The notes beneath the pieces were generated by a model. It was given only the letters and a program-made list of their open reading frames with translations. It was not told the origin of the DNA and did not search any database. A program made the position numbers and the translations under genes. From Robiginitalea sp. SC105 (GTDB lineage Bacteria > Bacteroidota > Bacteroidia > Flavobacteriales > Flavobacteriaceae): a stretch of 64,000 nucleotides of DNA. The DNA lies in the NCBI RefSeq assembly GCF_014243345.1, contig NZ_JACLZF010000001.1, positions 434,001-498,000 of the forward strand. Direction: 5' to 3'. Shown here piece after piece: positions 45,326 to 52,805 of the stretch. Numbering within the stretch: the stretch's first letter is position 1; each line of letters starts with the position of its first letter.

Positions 45326-47050
45326 AAGGCGCCGGGCCGTCTGGGTGGACACCTTGTGCTCCATGTCGGATTTCCCGGTGGCTTCCATACAGTGCTGCAA
45401 CGCCTCGAAGGTCCGGACAAACTGGTTCTCCCGCCCAATCTCTTCGGCGAGCCCGCTGCTGAAGAGGATGTCGCGGGTTGGCCCGGTGGCCCCGGCGAGC
45501 AGGAATCTGATCCCGTCACGCCTGAGGTCGCGGATAAAGGCGCGCAGCATGAATACGGCCGAGCTGTCGATATAGCTGATGGCCTCTGCGTTCAGGATGA
45601 TGTATTTAAGTTGCGGCCCTTTTAGCCGGATATGCTTTTCGAGTTCCTTCCGGAAATAGTCCTTGTTGCCAAAGAACAGCTGCCCGTCAAAACGGAGGAT
45701 CAGGAACTCGGGGAACTCTTCGATATCCTCTGAGAACCGGTTGATGTTCTTGAAGTAGTCCGTACCCAGGATACGCCCAAGGATGGCGATATGCGGCATG
45801 GAAATCCGGTAGACCAGCAAGAGGAGCGAAAACAGCACCCCGAGCAGGATGCCTTCTTTGATCCCAAGCCCCAGGGTGAGCCCGAAGGTCACCAGCAGGA
45901 GGGCAAATTCGTCCTTCCGGTTTTTCCAGAGTTCCCGGGGGTACTTCAGGTCGATCAGCCCGAAAACCGCAACCATGATGATGGCCGCCAGGACGGCATT
46001 GGGCAGGAAATGGAAAAGCGGGGTCAGGAACAGCAGGGTCAGCCCCACCACCAGGCTGCTGACCAGCGCGGCCATCCCGGTTTTGGCGCCGGCCTGGTCA
46101 TTCACCGCCGTACGCGAAAACCCCCCGGTTGTGGGGTAAGACTGGAAAAGGGAACCCAGGATATTCGATATCCCCAGGGCCCGCAGTTCCTGGTTGGGGT
46201 CCAGGCGGTTTTCCCCGTGTTTTTCCTCCACCGCCTTGGCCACTGAAATGGCCTCCATAAAGGCTATCAGCGAAAGCGCCAGGGCAATGGGGAACAATTC
46301 GCTGACCCGGTCCGCCCGGATTTCGGGAAATTCCAGCAGGGGCAGCCCGCCCGGTACTTCCCCGACAATCCGGACCCCCTGTTGGTCCCATCCGAGCAGG
46401 TAAACTGCCAGCGTCCCCAGCACCACCGCGGCTAGTGCCCCCGGGATGCGGGGTGCCAGCCGCTTGAGCCCGAGGATCAGGGCCACCCCGACCAGGCCGA
46501 GCCCAAGGGTAAGCCAATGGGTTCCGGGCAGGGCGGCAGCAGCCCCGGCGAGCAGGACCTGTATCTTGTTGCTTCCGGCTATCTCGGTGCCCAGAAGGTG
46601 CTTGAGCTGGCTCAGGCCGATGATGATCGCGGCCGCCGAGGTAAAGCCGCTGATGACGGGCCGGGACAGGAAGTTCACCAGGAAGCCCATCCGCAGCAGG
46701 CCAAAGGCCAGCTGGAGCACCCCCATGAAGAGGGCCAGGAAGATGGCCATGGCGATGTATTCCTCGATCCCGGAAAGGGCGAGGGCCCCCAATCCGCTGG
46801 CCACCAGCAGGGAATCCATGGCCACGGGTCCCACGGATAACTGGCGGGAGGTGCCCGTGAGGGCATAAATTACCTGGGGGACCAGGGAGGCATACAGGCC
46901 AAACACGGGGGGCAGCCCCGCGATCATCGCATAGGCCATCCCCTGGGGGATCAGCATGATGCCCACCGTCAGCCCTGCCGACAGGTCGCCGGAAAGGTAG
47001 GCCTTCCGATAGGCCGGCAGCCATTCCAGTATGGGGAAAAACCGTTTCAG
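45320..47050 (-). CDS. SulP-family anion transporter
   Basis: A 576-residue membrane protein with a C-terminal STAS domain, of the SLC26/SulP family that moves sulfate, bicarbonate or other anions. The signature GIMLIPQGMAYAMIAGLPPVFGLYAS follows the N-terminus, and the STAS domain (about residues 460-570) has the phosphorylation-type NAEAISYIDSSAVFML. The conserved N-terminal part FFPILEWLPAYRKAYLSGDLSAGL lies before the first usable GTG (46966), and no ATG, GTG or TTG precedes it in frame. The CTG at 47050-47048 overlaps the regulator's TGA as CTGA, so I take it as the start. In this setting the anion is probably sulfate or sulfite. Confidence 0.85.
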   Translation of the reverse strand: MKRFFPILEWLPAYRKAYLSGDLSAGLTVGIMLIPQGMAYAMIAGLPPVFGLYASLVPQVIYALTGTSRQLSVGPVAMDSLLVASGLGALALSGIEEYIAMAIFLALFMGVLQLAFGLLRMGFLVNFLSRPVISGFTSAAAIIIGLSQLKHLLGTEIAGSNKIQVLLAGAAAALPGTHWLTLGLGLVGVALILGLKRLAPRIPGALAAVVLGTLAVYLLGWDQQGVRIVGEVPGGLPLLEFPEIRADRVSELFPIALALSLIAFMEAISVAKAVEEKHGENRLDPNQELRALGISNILGSLFQSYPTTGGFSRTAVNDQAGAKTGMAALVSSLVVGLTLLFLTPLFHFLPNAVLAAIIMVAVFGLIDLKYPRELWKNRKDEFALLLVTFGLTLGLGIKEGILLGVLFSLLLLVYRISMPHIAILGRILGTDYFKNINRFSEDIEEFPEFLILRFDGQLFFGNKDYFRKELEKHIRLKGPQLKYIILNAEAISYIDSSAVFMLRAFIRDLRRDGIRFLLAGATGPTRDILFSSGLAEEIGRENQFVRTFEALQHCMEATGKSDMEHKVSTQTARRLM

Positions 47051-47679
47051 AGGTCGATAATTTTAATGTGGTTGCGGTGGAGTTCTATCTTTCCCATTTG
47101 CTCCAGCTTCTTCAGCAACCTGGAAATCACCACGCGGGAACTATGGAGGTCGTAGGCAATCTCCTGGTGCGTATTCCGGATGATGGGTTCGCCGGCGATG
47201 CGCGCTTTTTCCCTGAGGTAGTTGACCAGCCGCTCATCCATGTTCATGAAGGCAATGCTGTCGATGGCCTGGAACAATTTGTTCAGGCGGTTGTTGTAGC
47301 TTTCAAACACGAAACTGCGCCACGTGGGGTATTTGGCCACCCATTCCTCCATCTTCCGGACGGGCACCATGATGAGTGTCGCGTCGGTCTCGGCCACGGC
47401 CCGGATTTCACTTCGGGCCTGGCCCATGCAGCAACTCATGGTCATGGAACAGGTATCCCCCTGTTCCAGGTAGTACAGCAGGAGCTCATCACCGTCCCGG
47501 TCTTCGCGCAGGATCTTGATCACCCCGGAAATGAGCAGGGGCATCCCTTTGATATACTCGCCGATCTCCAGCAGCTTGCTGCCGGCAGGCACTTCCTTAA
47601 CGACGCCTACAGCGGCGATTTCCTCGAGCAGCGGCTCTTCGAACTGGTTTCCGTAACGCTCCCTGAGTCCTTGTATCAT
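47047..47679 (-). CDS. Crp/Fnr-family transcriptional regulator
   Basis: A 210-residue regulator with an N-terminal cyclic-nucleotide-binding-like domain (about 15-120), a dimer helix (130-150) and a C-terminal winged helix. The recognition helix region reads HSSRVVISRLLKKLEQ near residue 180, close to NtcA's RVTVTRLL, and NtcA-type proteins bind GTA-N8-TAC, which is the core of the four palindromes in this island. Three cysteines at positions 77, 83 and 84 (GDTCSMTMSCCMG) lie where Crp proteins bind their ligand and could sense persulfide (inference). The cAMP-binding RxS motif is not intact. It follows the DUF983 gene by five bases and overlaps SulP by four. Confidence 0.92.
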   Translation of the reverse strand: MIQGLRERYGNQFEEPLLEEIAAVGVVKEVPAGSKLLEIGEYIKGMPLLISGVIKILREDRDGDELLLYYLEQGDTCSMTMSCCMGQARSEIRAVAETDATLIMVPVRKMEEWVAKYPTWRSFVFESYNNRLNKLFQAIDSIAFMNMDERLVNYLREKARIAGEPIIRNTHQEIAYDLHSSRVVISRLLKKLEQMGKIELHRNHIKIIDL

Positions 47680-47684
47680 GCTGG

Positions 47685-48074
47685 TTATTTTACGTCCCGG
47701 GCAATTTCCCGGTCGAACTTAAAAAAGAAGTTGGCCCATATAGATTTGGAAACGGCGCCGATCCAGGGCATCAGCAGTACCAGGACCGCCACGATGACCC
47801 CGAAAATCCCGCCAACCCCCAATTCGAGGCCGGTGAGGAGGATGATCACGAACACGGCGATGGCAACTGCCACGCCCACGCCGTAGGACACGTACATGGA
47901 GCCGTAATAAAAACTCGGTTCTATGCGGTATTTCAACTGGCATTTCGGGCAGGTTTCCCGGACCCGGTTCATACTGGCGAGGTCATAGGGATGGCTTTGG
48001 AGGAATGCCCCCTGATGACAACGCGGACATTTGAGGAATACAATGCTGTAGAGCTTACTTCCTTTTCCGAACAT
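47685..48074 (-). CDS. DUF983-family membrane protein
   Basis: A 129-residue protein with a zinc-ribbon-like start, FLKCPRCHQGAF and ETCPKCQLKY (two CxxC pairs), followed by two membrane segments (GVGVAVAIAVFVIILLTGL and GIFGVIVAVLVLLMPWIG). The function of the family is unknown. It is the first gene of the unit with the regulator and SulP, so the palindrome at 48120-48137 would control all three. Confidence 0.87.
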   Translation of the reverse strand: MFGKGSKLYSIVFLKCPRCHQGAFLQSHPYDLASMNRVRETCPKCQLKYRIEPSFYYGSMYVSYGVGVAVAIAVFVIILLTGLELGVGGIFGVIVAVLVLLMPWIGAVSKSIWANFFFKFDREIARDVK

Positions 48075-48091
48075 GCTTGAATGGTTTGGTC

Positions 48092-48099
48092 CAAAGGTA
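48092..48099 (-). promoter_or_regulatory. -7 element of the DUF983-regulator-SulP unit
   Basis: Minus strand TACCTTTG, a perfect TAnnTTTG, 18 bases before the ATG. Its TA is 29.5 bp from the centre of the palindrome at 48120-48137. A -33 box is lacking. Confidence 0.7.
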
Positions 48100-48119
48100 T
48101 CAATTGCCCCCTGGGAGTT

Positions 48120-48137
48120 ATGTGACCGCGGTTACAT
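48120..48137. promoter_or_regulatory. Crp/Fnr-type palindrome before the regulator operon
   Basis: ATGTGAC-CGCG-GTTACAT, one mismatch from the perfect copy at 40444. It implies that the regulator activates its own operon. Confidence 0.68.
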
Positions 48138-48267
48138 ACCAAAGATACCGAATGCGCTGCAAACGGGGCGTTCGAATACGTGGAATCCGGACAACTTCAT
48201 TATATTAAGCCTGGGCTAAGAATGGCATTGGGAATTACCCTTTGAAAAACCTGTGCCCCTTATCCGT

Positions 48268-49914
48268 ATGAAGACCCAATTCAGGAAACCCTTCCTCCTC
48301 GCACTGGTCGCTTTACTGGCCATTTCCCCTGCTTTCTGGCTCAACCCTGTGCTGGAAGGAGTACTCGACCGGTATGTAAAGCAGGAAATCGTCCTGCACA
48401 GTGCCAAATCCAGATTTTCCCTGGATTACGAAGCCCTGGAACTCGATATATTCTCAGAAGAATTACACCTGAGGCAGGTCCGGGCCCGCGTTGCGGGTGA
48501 TAAATTGAGAGGCACCGGAGAGGGGCTTGGGTCGCTCCGCGTAGGTAGAATTACCCTGGAAGGGATCAGCCTTTCCAATTTCCTCTGGAATAAATCCCTT
48601 ATGATACGGTCAATCCGCTTGGATACGCTGCAGCTGGACCTCCAGCCGGGCACCAAAGACCCGGCCGGCCCGAATGACACGGGTACAGCAGCAGGGCGGA
48701 CGGGGATCGATTCCGTCCGCCTGCCAGGGATCGGCCAGGCGCGACTCAGCCTTCTGGAACTGGACCATTTCCGGATGAACCTGATGGGTTCAGCTCCGGG
48801 GGACACGGTAGCTTCCTTTTACGGAGATAGACTTCGCGTAAACGGGATTGCCCTATCATCGGACACGATGGAATCCGGGGAGACCCTGGTCCCCGACCTC
48901 GACAGGCTCGAACTGCAGCTCAGCCGACAAACCTATACCCTTACGGATGCTTCCTATGAAGTGTATTTTGACCGTTTCCACTACCGCCACCAGGACCAGC
49001 AGGTCCGGGTAGACAGCCTGCTATTCCGCCCCCTGTTGGATGCGGATGCCTATGCGCGGAATCAGGTCCACAGCTATGAAACCTACGACATCCGGTTTTC
49101 CAGCCTTCAGATCGCTGAATTCGACCTGGACCGGCTCCTGGGGGAAGGGAGCCTGCACATGCGATCCGTCCATGTGGAACGCCTCAAGGCGAGCATTTTC
49201 CGGGACAAGACAAAACCCCATGATCTATCCCGGAGGGTACCATTGCCCGATGATGCACTGACCCGCCTGAATTTCCCTATTCGGATCGATTCGGTTTTAC
49301 TGGCAAATGCCAGCCTGGAATACCGGGAGAAACTGCGGCAAAATGGGCAGGAAATACTGGTGGAATTCCCTGAACTCAACGGACAAATCCTCCATCTCCT
49401 TTCGGGGGCCGAAGGCAGGGCAAGCCGGGATACCCTGAAAATTGACCTGCGTGGGAACCTGCTGGGTACGCTACCCGTGGAAGTTGCGCTGCAAATGCCT
49501 TACGCCACGGATGATTTTCACATGCGAGGCGCCACGAAAGGCAGTTCCGGCCTGCACGAACTCAACCCCACCATATACCCGGCCATCGGAATGCGCTTTA
49601 CAAGGGGTAGGCTGGAAGGCATGTACTTCCATGCCTCCGGATCCTCCCGGCGGATGGCCGGGGAACTGACGATGTTGTATGATGACCTGGAGGTAGCCTT
49701 TATCAAGGGTGACGGGAACCGGAAAGCAACGCTCTCCTGGCTGGCGAACAACCTGGTCAGGAATTCCAATCCGAACCGGGGGGGGAAAACGGTGATCGGG
49801 GCCATCGCTTTTGAACGGGTTCCGAACAAGGGCTTATGGAACTATGTCTGGAAAGGAATCCAGTCCGGCGTGGAAAATTCCCTGAACCCCCTGGGGGACC
49901 GGAGGACGCAATGA
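48268..49914 (+). CDS. Exported, AsmA-like large protein
   Basis: A 548-residue protein with an N-terminal membrane anchor or signal (FRKPFLLALVALLAISPAFWL). The body consists of repeated strand-rich segments alternating short hydrophobic and polar residues, with phrases such as IRSIRLDTLQLDL, VDSLLFRPLL and MRSVHVERLKASIF that are typical of AsmA/TamB-like lipid-transfer or DUF748 proteins. I do not recognise a specific family and no catalytic motif is visible. An upstream ATG five codons earlier is possible. Probably inner-membrane anchored and periplasmic; function inferred only from style. Confidence 0.6.
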   Translation: MKTQFRKPFLLALVALLAISPAFWLNPVLEGVLDRYVKQEIVLHSAKSRFSLDYEALELDIFSEELHLRQVRARVAGDKLRGTGEGLGSLRVGRITLEGISLSNFLWNKSLMIRSIRLDTLQLDLQPGTKDPAGPNDTGTAAGRTGIDSVRLPGIGQARLSLLELDHFRMNLMGSAPGDTVASFYGDRLRVNGIALSSDTMESGETLVPDLDRLELQLSRQTYTLTDASYEVYFDRFHYRHQDQQVRVDSLLFRPLLDADAYARNQVHSYETYDIRFSSLQIAEFDLDRLLGEGSLHMRSVHVERLKASIFRDKTKPHDLSRRVPLPDDALTRLNFPIRIDSVLLANASLEYREKLRQNGQEILVEFPELNGQILHLLSGAEGRASRDTLKIDLRGNLLGTLPVEVALQMPYATDDFHMRGATKGSSGLHELNPTIYPAIGMRFTRGRLEGMYFHASGSSRRMAGELTMLYDDLEVAFIKGDGNRKATLSWLANNLVRNSNPNRGGKTVIGAIAFERVPNKGLWNYVWKGIQSGVENSLNPLGDRRTQ

Positions 49915-49977
49915 AGCGAGGCATCTCAACAAATCTTTCCATTCAGGTACTCCGACGGAAAAATCAATTCTTAATTT

Positions 49978-50009
49978 TTTGTTAAATTCATCTTAATTTC
50001 TTAACTTCG
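49978..50009 (+). promoter_or_regulatory. Promoter of the small membrane peptide gene
   Basis: TTTG at 49978-49981, 20 bases, then TAACTTCG at 50002-50009, a one-mismatch -7 element, in an AT-rich stretch 27 bases upstream of the ATG. Confidence 0.5.
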
Positions 50010-50035
50010 GGCTGTAACCCAACCAATTACGCGAC

Positions 50036-50212
50036 ATGTCCCACTCAGAGAAATTATACTTCGCCCGCCTTGGCTCGGCACTCCTTTTGATTGCCATTGC
50101 CACCGTCACGCTCATGTATTACGAGCAAATCAGCGAGATGATCCTGCGGGAAAGCACCGAGCGCCTGGCGTCTTCCCTCAATGCCCTGGACGCCTCCGTC
50201 GCCAACCGGTAA
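50036..50212 (+). CDS. Small single-span membrane protein (58 residues)
   Basis: A short frame starting MSHSEKLYFARLGSALLLIA, with one membrane segment (residues 12-27) and a polar C-terminal helix (EMILRESTERLASSLNALDA). It has its own promoter-like sequence and in-frame codon choice like the neighbours. I do not recognise a family. Its topology suggests a small membrane regulator or stability factor. It is followed after 81 bases by the transglycosylase gene. Confidence 0.62.
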   Translation: MSHSEKLYFARLGSALLLIAIATVTLMYYEQISEMILRESTERLASSLNALDASVANR

Positions 50213-50293
50213 ATCTTCCCCAATCCGGGTTAAACGGAACCCCTCACCGGGCGGTTTCCCTGTGTTTTGTATCTTAAGCAGGTGTTCAGACCA

Positions 50294-51760
50294 ATGTTAT
50301 CCCTGCGTTTCCCCTGCCTGATTATCCTGATGTTGCTGCTTTGCAGTTGCCATCCGGGTTCTGACAGCTCCCGGAATTCCGATCCCGACACTGCCCGTGC
50401 TTCGAGGAGCCTGGACGCCATCCGCGCCAGCGGCAAGCTGCGGGCGCTCATCGCTTATAGTGCTACCAGTTATTTCCTCTACCGGGGACAGCCAATGGGA
50501 TATGAGTACGAATTGGTGCAGCGGCTGGCGGAAAACCTGGGGGTGGAACTCGACCTCCGCATTGCGGCCGACCTGGACGAAATGCTGGAGATCCTGGAAC
50601 GGGGCGAGGTAGACCTCGTGGCACATGGCCTGGCCATTACCCAGGAACGGAAAAAGAAAGTGGCCTTTGCCGATTACCTGTACCTGACCAAACAGGTGCT
50701 GGTACAGCGCAAGCCAGAAAACTGGCGCAGCCTCACCCGCGACCAGACCCTGGAACGCCTGGTGCTGGACCCCGTGGAACTGATCGGGGACACGGTCAGC
50801 CTCCGGAAAAATTCCTCCTACCTGGAGCGGGTCAACAACCTCTCCCACGAGATCGGCGGCACCATTGTGGTGGATACCCTCGAGGGCAGCGTGGCCACGG
50901 ATGAAATCATCCGGATGGTGGTCAACAGGGACATCAAATACACCATTGCCGACCAGAACCTGGCCCGGATCAACGCCTCCCACTACCCCATTCTGGATGT
51001 GAGTGTCCCCGTCAGTTTTTCCCAGCGGATTGCCTGGGCAGTATCCAGGAATTCCCCCGACCTGCTCAAAGCCATCAACCACTGGCTGGCCCAGGAAAAA
51101 AAGCAGACGGATTACTACGTGATCTTCAACAAATATTTCAAGAACCGGCGGAATTTCAGCCGCCGGGTCAACAGCCCCTTTTACAGCCTTAATGAGGGCC
51201 AGATTAGCCCGTTTGACCACCTGATCAAACAGGAGGCCCGCCAAATGGGCTGGGACTGGCGATTGCTCGCTTCCGTGGTGTACCAGGAATCGCGGTTCGA
51301 CGCGGAGGCCACCTCCTGGACCGGGGCTGCCGGGTTGATGCAGCTGATGCCGGAAACCGCCGAAGAACTCGGCGTGGCCGACCTTACGGATGCGGCCCAG
51401 AACCTGGAAGCCGGTACGCGCTACCTGGAAACCTTATACGGACGGTTCCGGACGGTTCCCGATTCGCTCCAGCGCATCAAGTTTGCCCTTGCCTCCTATA
51501 ATTGCGGTTACCAGCACGTGGAAGATGCCCGAAAGCTGGCCGAGGTTAAGGGGTTGGACAAGGATTGCTGGGACCGGAACGTGGACCGGATGATCCTTGC
51601 GCTCAGCGCCCCCGACAACTATTTGCACGAAGTGGTCGATTACGGGTACGTGCGGGGGGAGGAACCCTACCAGTACGTAAAGCAGGTCTTTGACCGGTTC
51701 ACCCATTACCGTTCCTTCCTGCAGGACGAGGTCCCGGGAACCACGCTTACCGGCATCTGA
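50294..51760 (+). CDS. MltF-like membrane-bound lytic transglycosylase
   Basis: A 488-residue lipoprotein (LIILMLLLCSC, Cys near residue 18) with two domains: a solute-binding-protein-like domain of the SBP type 3 family (residues about 40-280) and a C-terminal SLT lysozyme-like domain (about 310-470). The catalytic Glu is in VVYQESRFD, followed by AAGLMQLMPETAEELG and the family YNCGYQHVEDA. It cleaves peptidoglycan at the periplasmic face of the outer membrane. A TTG start at 50267 is possible, but the ATG at 50294 gives a clean lipoprotein signal. Confidence 0.92.
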   Translation: MLSLRFPCLIILMLLLCSCHPGSDSSRNSDPDTARASRSLDAIRASGKLRALIAYSATSYFLYRGQPMGYEYELVQRLAENLGVELDLRIAADLDEMLEILERGEVDLVAHGLAITQERKKKVAFADYLYLTKQVLVQRKPENWRSLTRDQTLERLVLDPVELIGDTVSLRKNSSYLERVNNLSHEIGGTIVVDTLEGSVATDEIIRMVVNRDIKYTIADQNLARINASHYPILDVSVPVSFSQRIAWAVSRNSPDLLKAINHWLAQEKKQTDYYVIFNKYFKNRRNFSRRVNSPFYSLNEGQISPFDHLIKQEARQMGWDWRLLASVVYQESRFDAEATSWTGAAGLMQLMPETAEELGVADLTDAAQNLEAGTRYLETLYGRFRTVPDSLQRIKFALASYNCGYQHVEDARKLAEVKGLDKDCWDRNVDRMILALSAPDNYLHEVVDYGYVRGEEPYQYVKQVFDRFTHYRSFLQDEVPGTTLTGI

Positions 51761-51819
51761 GCTGGTAACCTGACGCCTCCGGCCCTTACAGGCCTGCAGA
51801 GGCAGAGGCCGGCCCCGGA

Positions 51820-52599
51820 CTACTTCCCGCCATTTGCCCTTAAATCCTGGATGCAGGCAGCGTCCAGGGAGGGAATCGTCCCCCCCGAAATCCTGTTGAG
51901 AAGGCCTTCCCCCGTCTCTGCGGTCCAGTACATCAGGCAATCCTCCGATGTGCAGTGGCGCCCGTGCTCCGTGTCCTGGTGGGCATCCTGCATGGGCGTC
52001 CCCCCGTTGACAAGCCCCAGGAGGTGCCCGAATTCGTGGTTGAGCACCGTCGACTCCAAAACCGCTGTTGAAGGGGCCAGAGGTTGTCCGCTGAACTCCC
52101 GCAGGGTTTCCCCGAAGATTACAAAGGAGGTATTCCGATAGGCGATGCCCAGGACGGAGCCGTTTTCCGTATTGCCTTCAAAGGAGCCGTCCAGGAAAAT
52201 CCCGCAAACCACCAGGTTCCCTTCGGTCGTAAAGAGCGTCCGGACTGTGTCCTCCAGGTCCCGGACATCCTGGGTGGAGTACACCTCCTGGCCCGGGGAT
52301 CCGATTTCCTGGATCGTAAGGGTGATCCCGTCTGGTTTGTTGAGCCTGTCCAGCAGGAAGGCCTGGAAATTCTGGATGGTTTGGTCCGAAGGCCGGAGGC
52401 CCGGGGTGTACAGCAGTTGCAGGGTCAGTCCGCCAAAGGCATCGCCCCTGAGGAGGTCTGCGGCCGACTCGCCCACCTCGCCCCGGTAGCCGGGAAGTTC
52501 CCCGGCAGCCTCGGCAAGTGAATTGTCATTCATGGCATCCGTAGAACAGGAGGCGGCAAAAAGTGTCAGGAATGCGAAAACTATGAAAAGATGGCGCAT
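51820..52599 (-). CDS. Lipoprotein zinc metallopeptidase, archaemetzincin-like
   Basis: A 259-residue protein with a lipoprotein signal (FAFLTLFAASCST). Near residues 190-225 it has LNHEFGHLLGLV, an HExxHxxG zinc site, and 18 residues later HCTSEDCLMYW, which reproduces the HC-x4-C-x-M motif of archaemetzincins apart from an inserted stretch. One late Cys (DAACIQDL) may stand in for the second zinc pair. The N-terminal half has no motif I know. An earlier Met (52623) is possible. Extracellular or envelope protease is inferred; related lipoproteins occur in marine Bacteroidota. Confidence 0.75.
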   Translation of the reverse strand: MRHLFIVFAFLTLFAASCSTDAMNDNSLAEAAGELPGYRGEVGESAADLLRGDAFGGLTLQLLYTPGLRPSDQTIQNFQAFLLDRLNKPDGITLTIQEIGSPGQEVYSTQDVRDLEDTVRTLFTTEGNLVVCGIFLDGSFEGNTENGSVLGIAYRNTSFVIFGETLREFSGQPLAPSTAVLESTVLNHEFGHLLGLVNGGTPMQDAHQDTEHGRHCTSEDCLMYWTAETGEGLLNRISGGTIPSLDAACIQDLRANGGK

Positions 52600-52805
52600 G
52601 GGGGGAATTTGCAGGGTTTTCATGCTATTCTAACGGATGCCGCGCCCCCCTTAGTATGCCCGGTTCCGGACACCAGCAAATTTTGACCGGAATTTCCGTA
52701 CCTTCTGTCCCGCTCCGGCAGTGCCCATGTACCCCTGCACCCCGGGGGGAAGCCCCCGTATTGGGATCCCGGTAAACCAAAAAAATAACTCATACAATCC
52801 ATCGA

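Noticed and set aside
46966-46966. GTG 46966 as SulP start
   Set aside because: It would delete the conserved segment before the signature; the CTGA overlap upstream is preferred, though the case rests on family conservation.
48268-49914. Firm assignment of the exported protein to AsmA
   Set aside because: Only the repeat style supports it, without a named family motif, so confidence is kept low.
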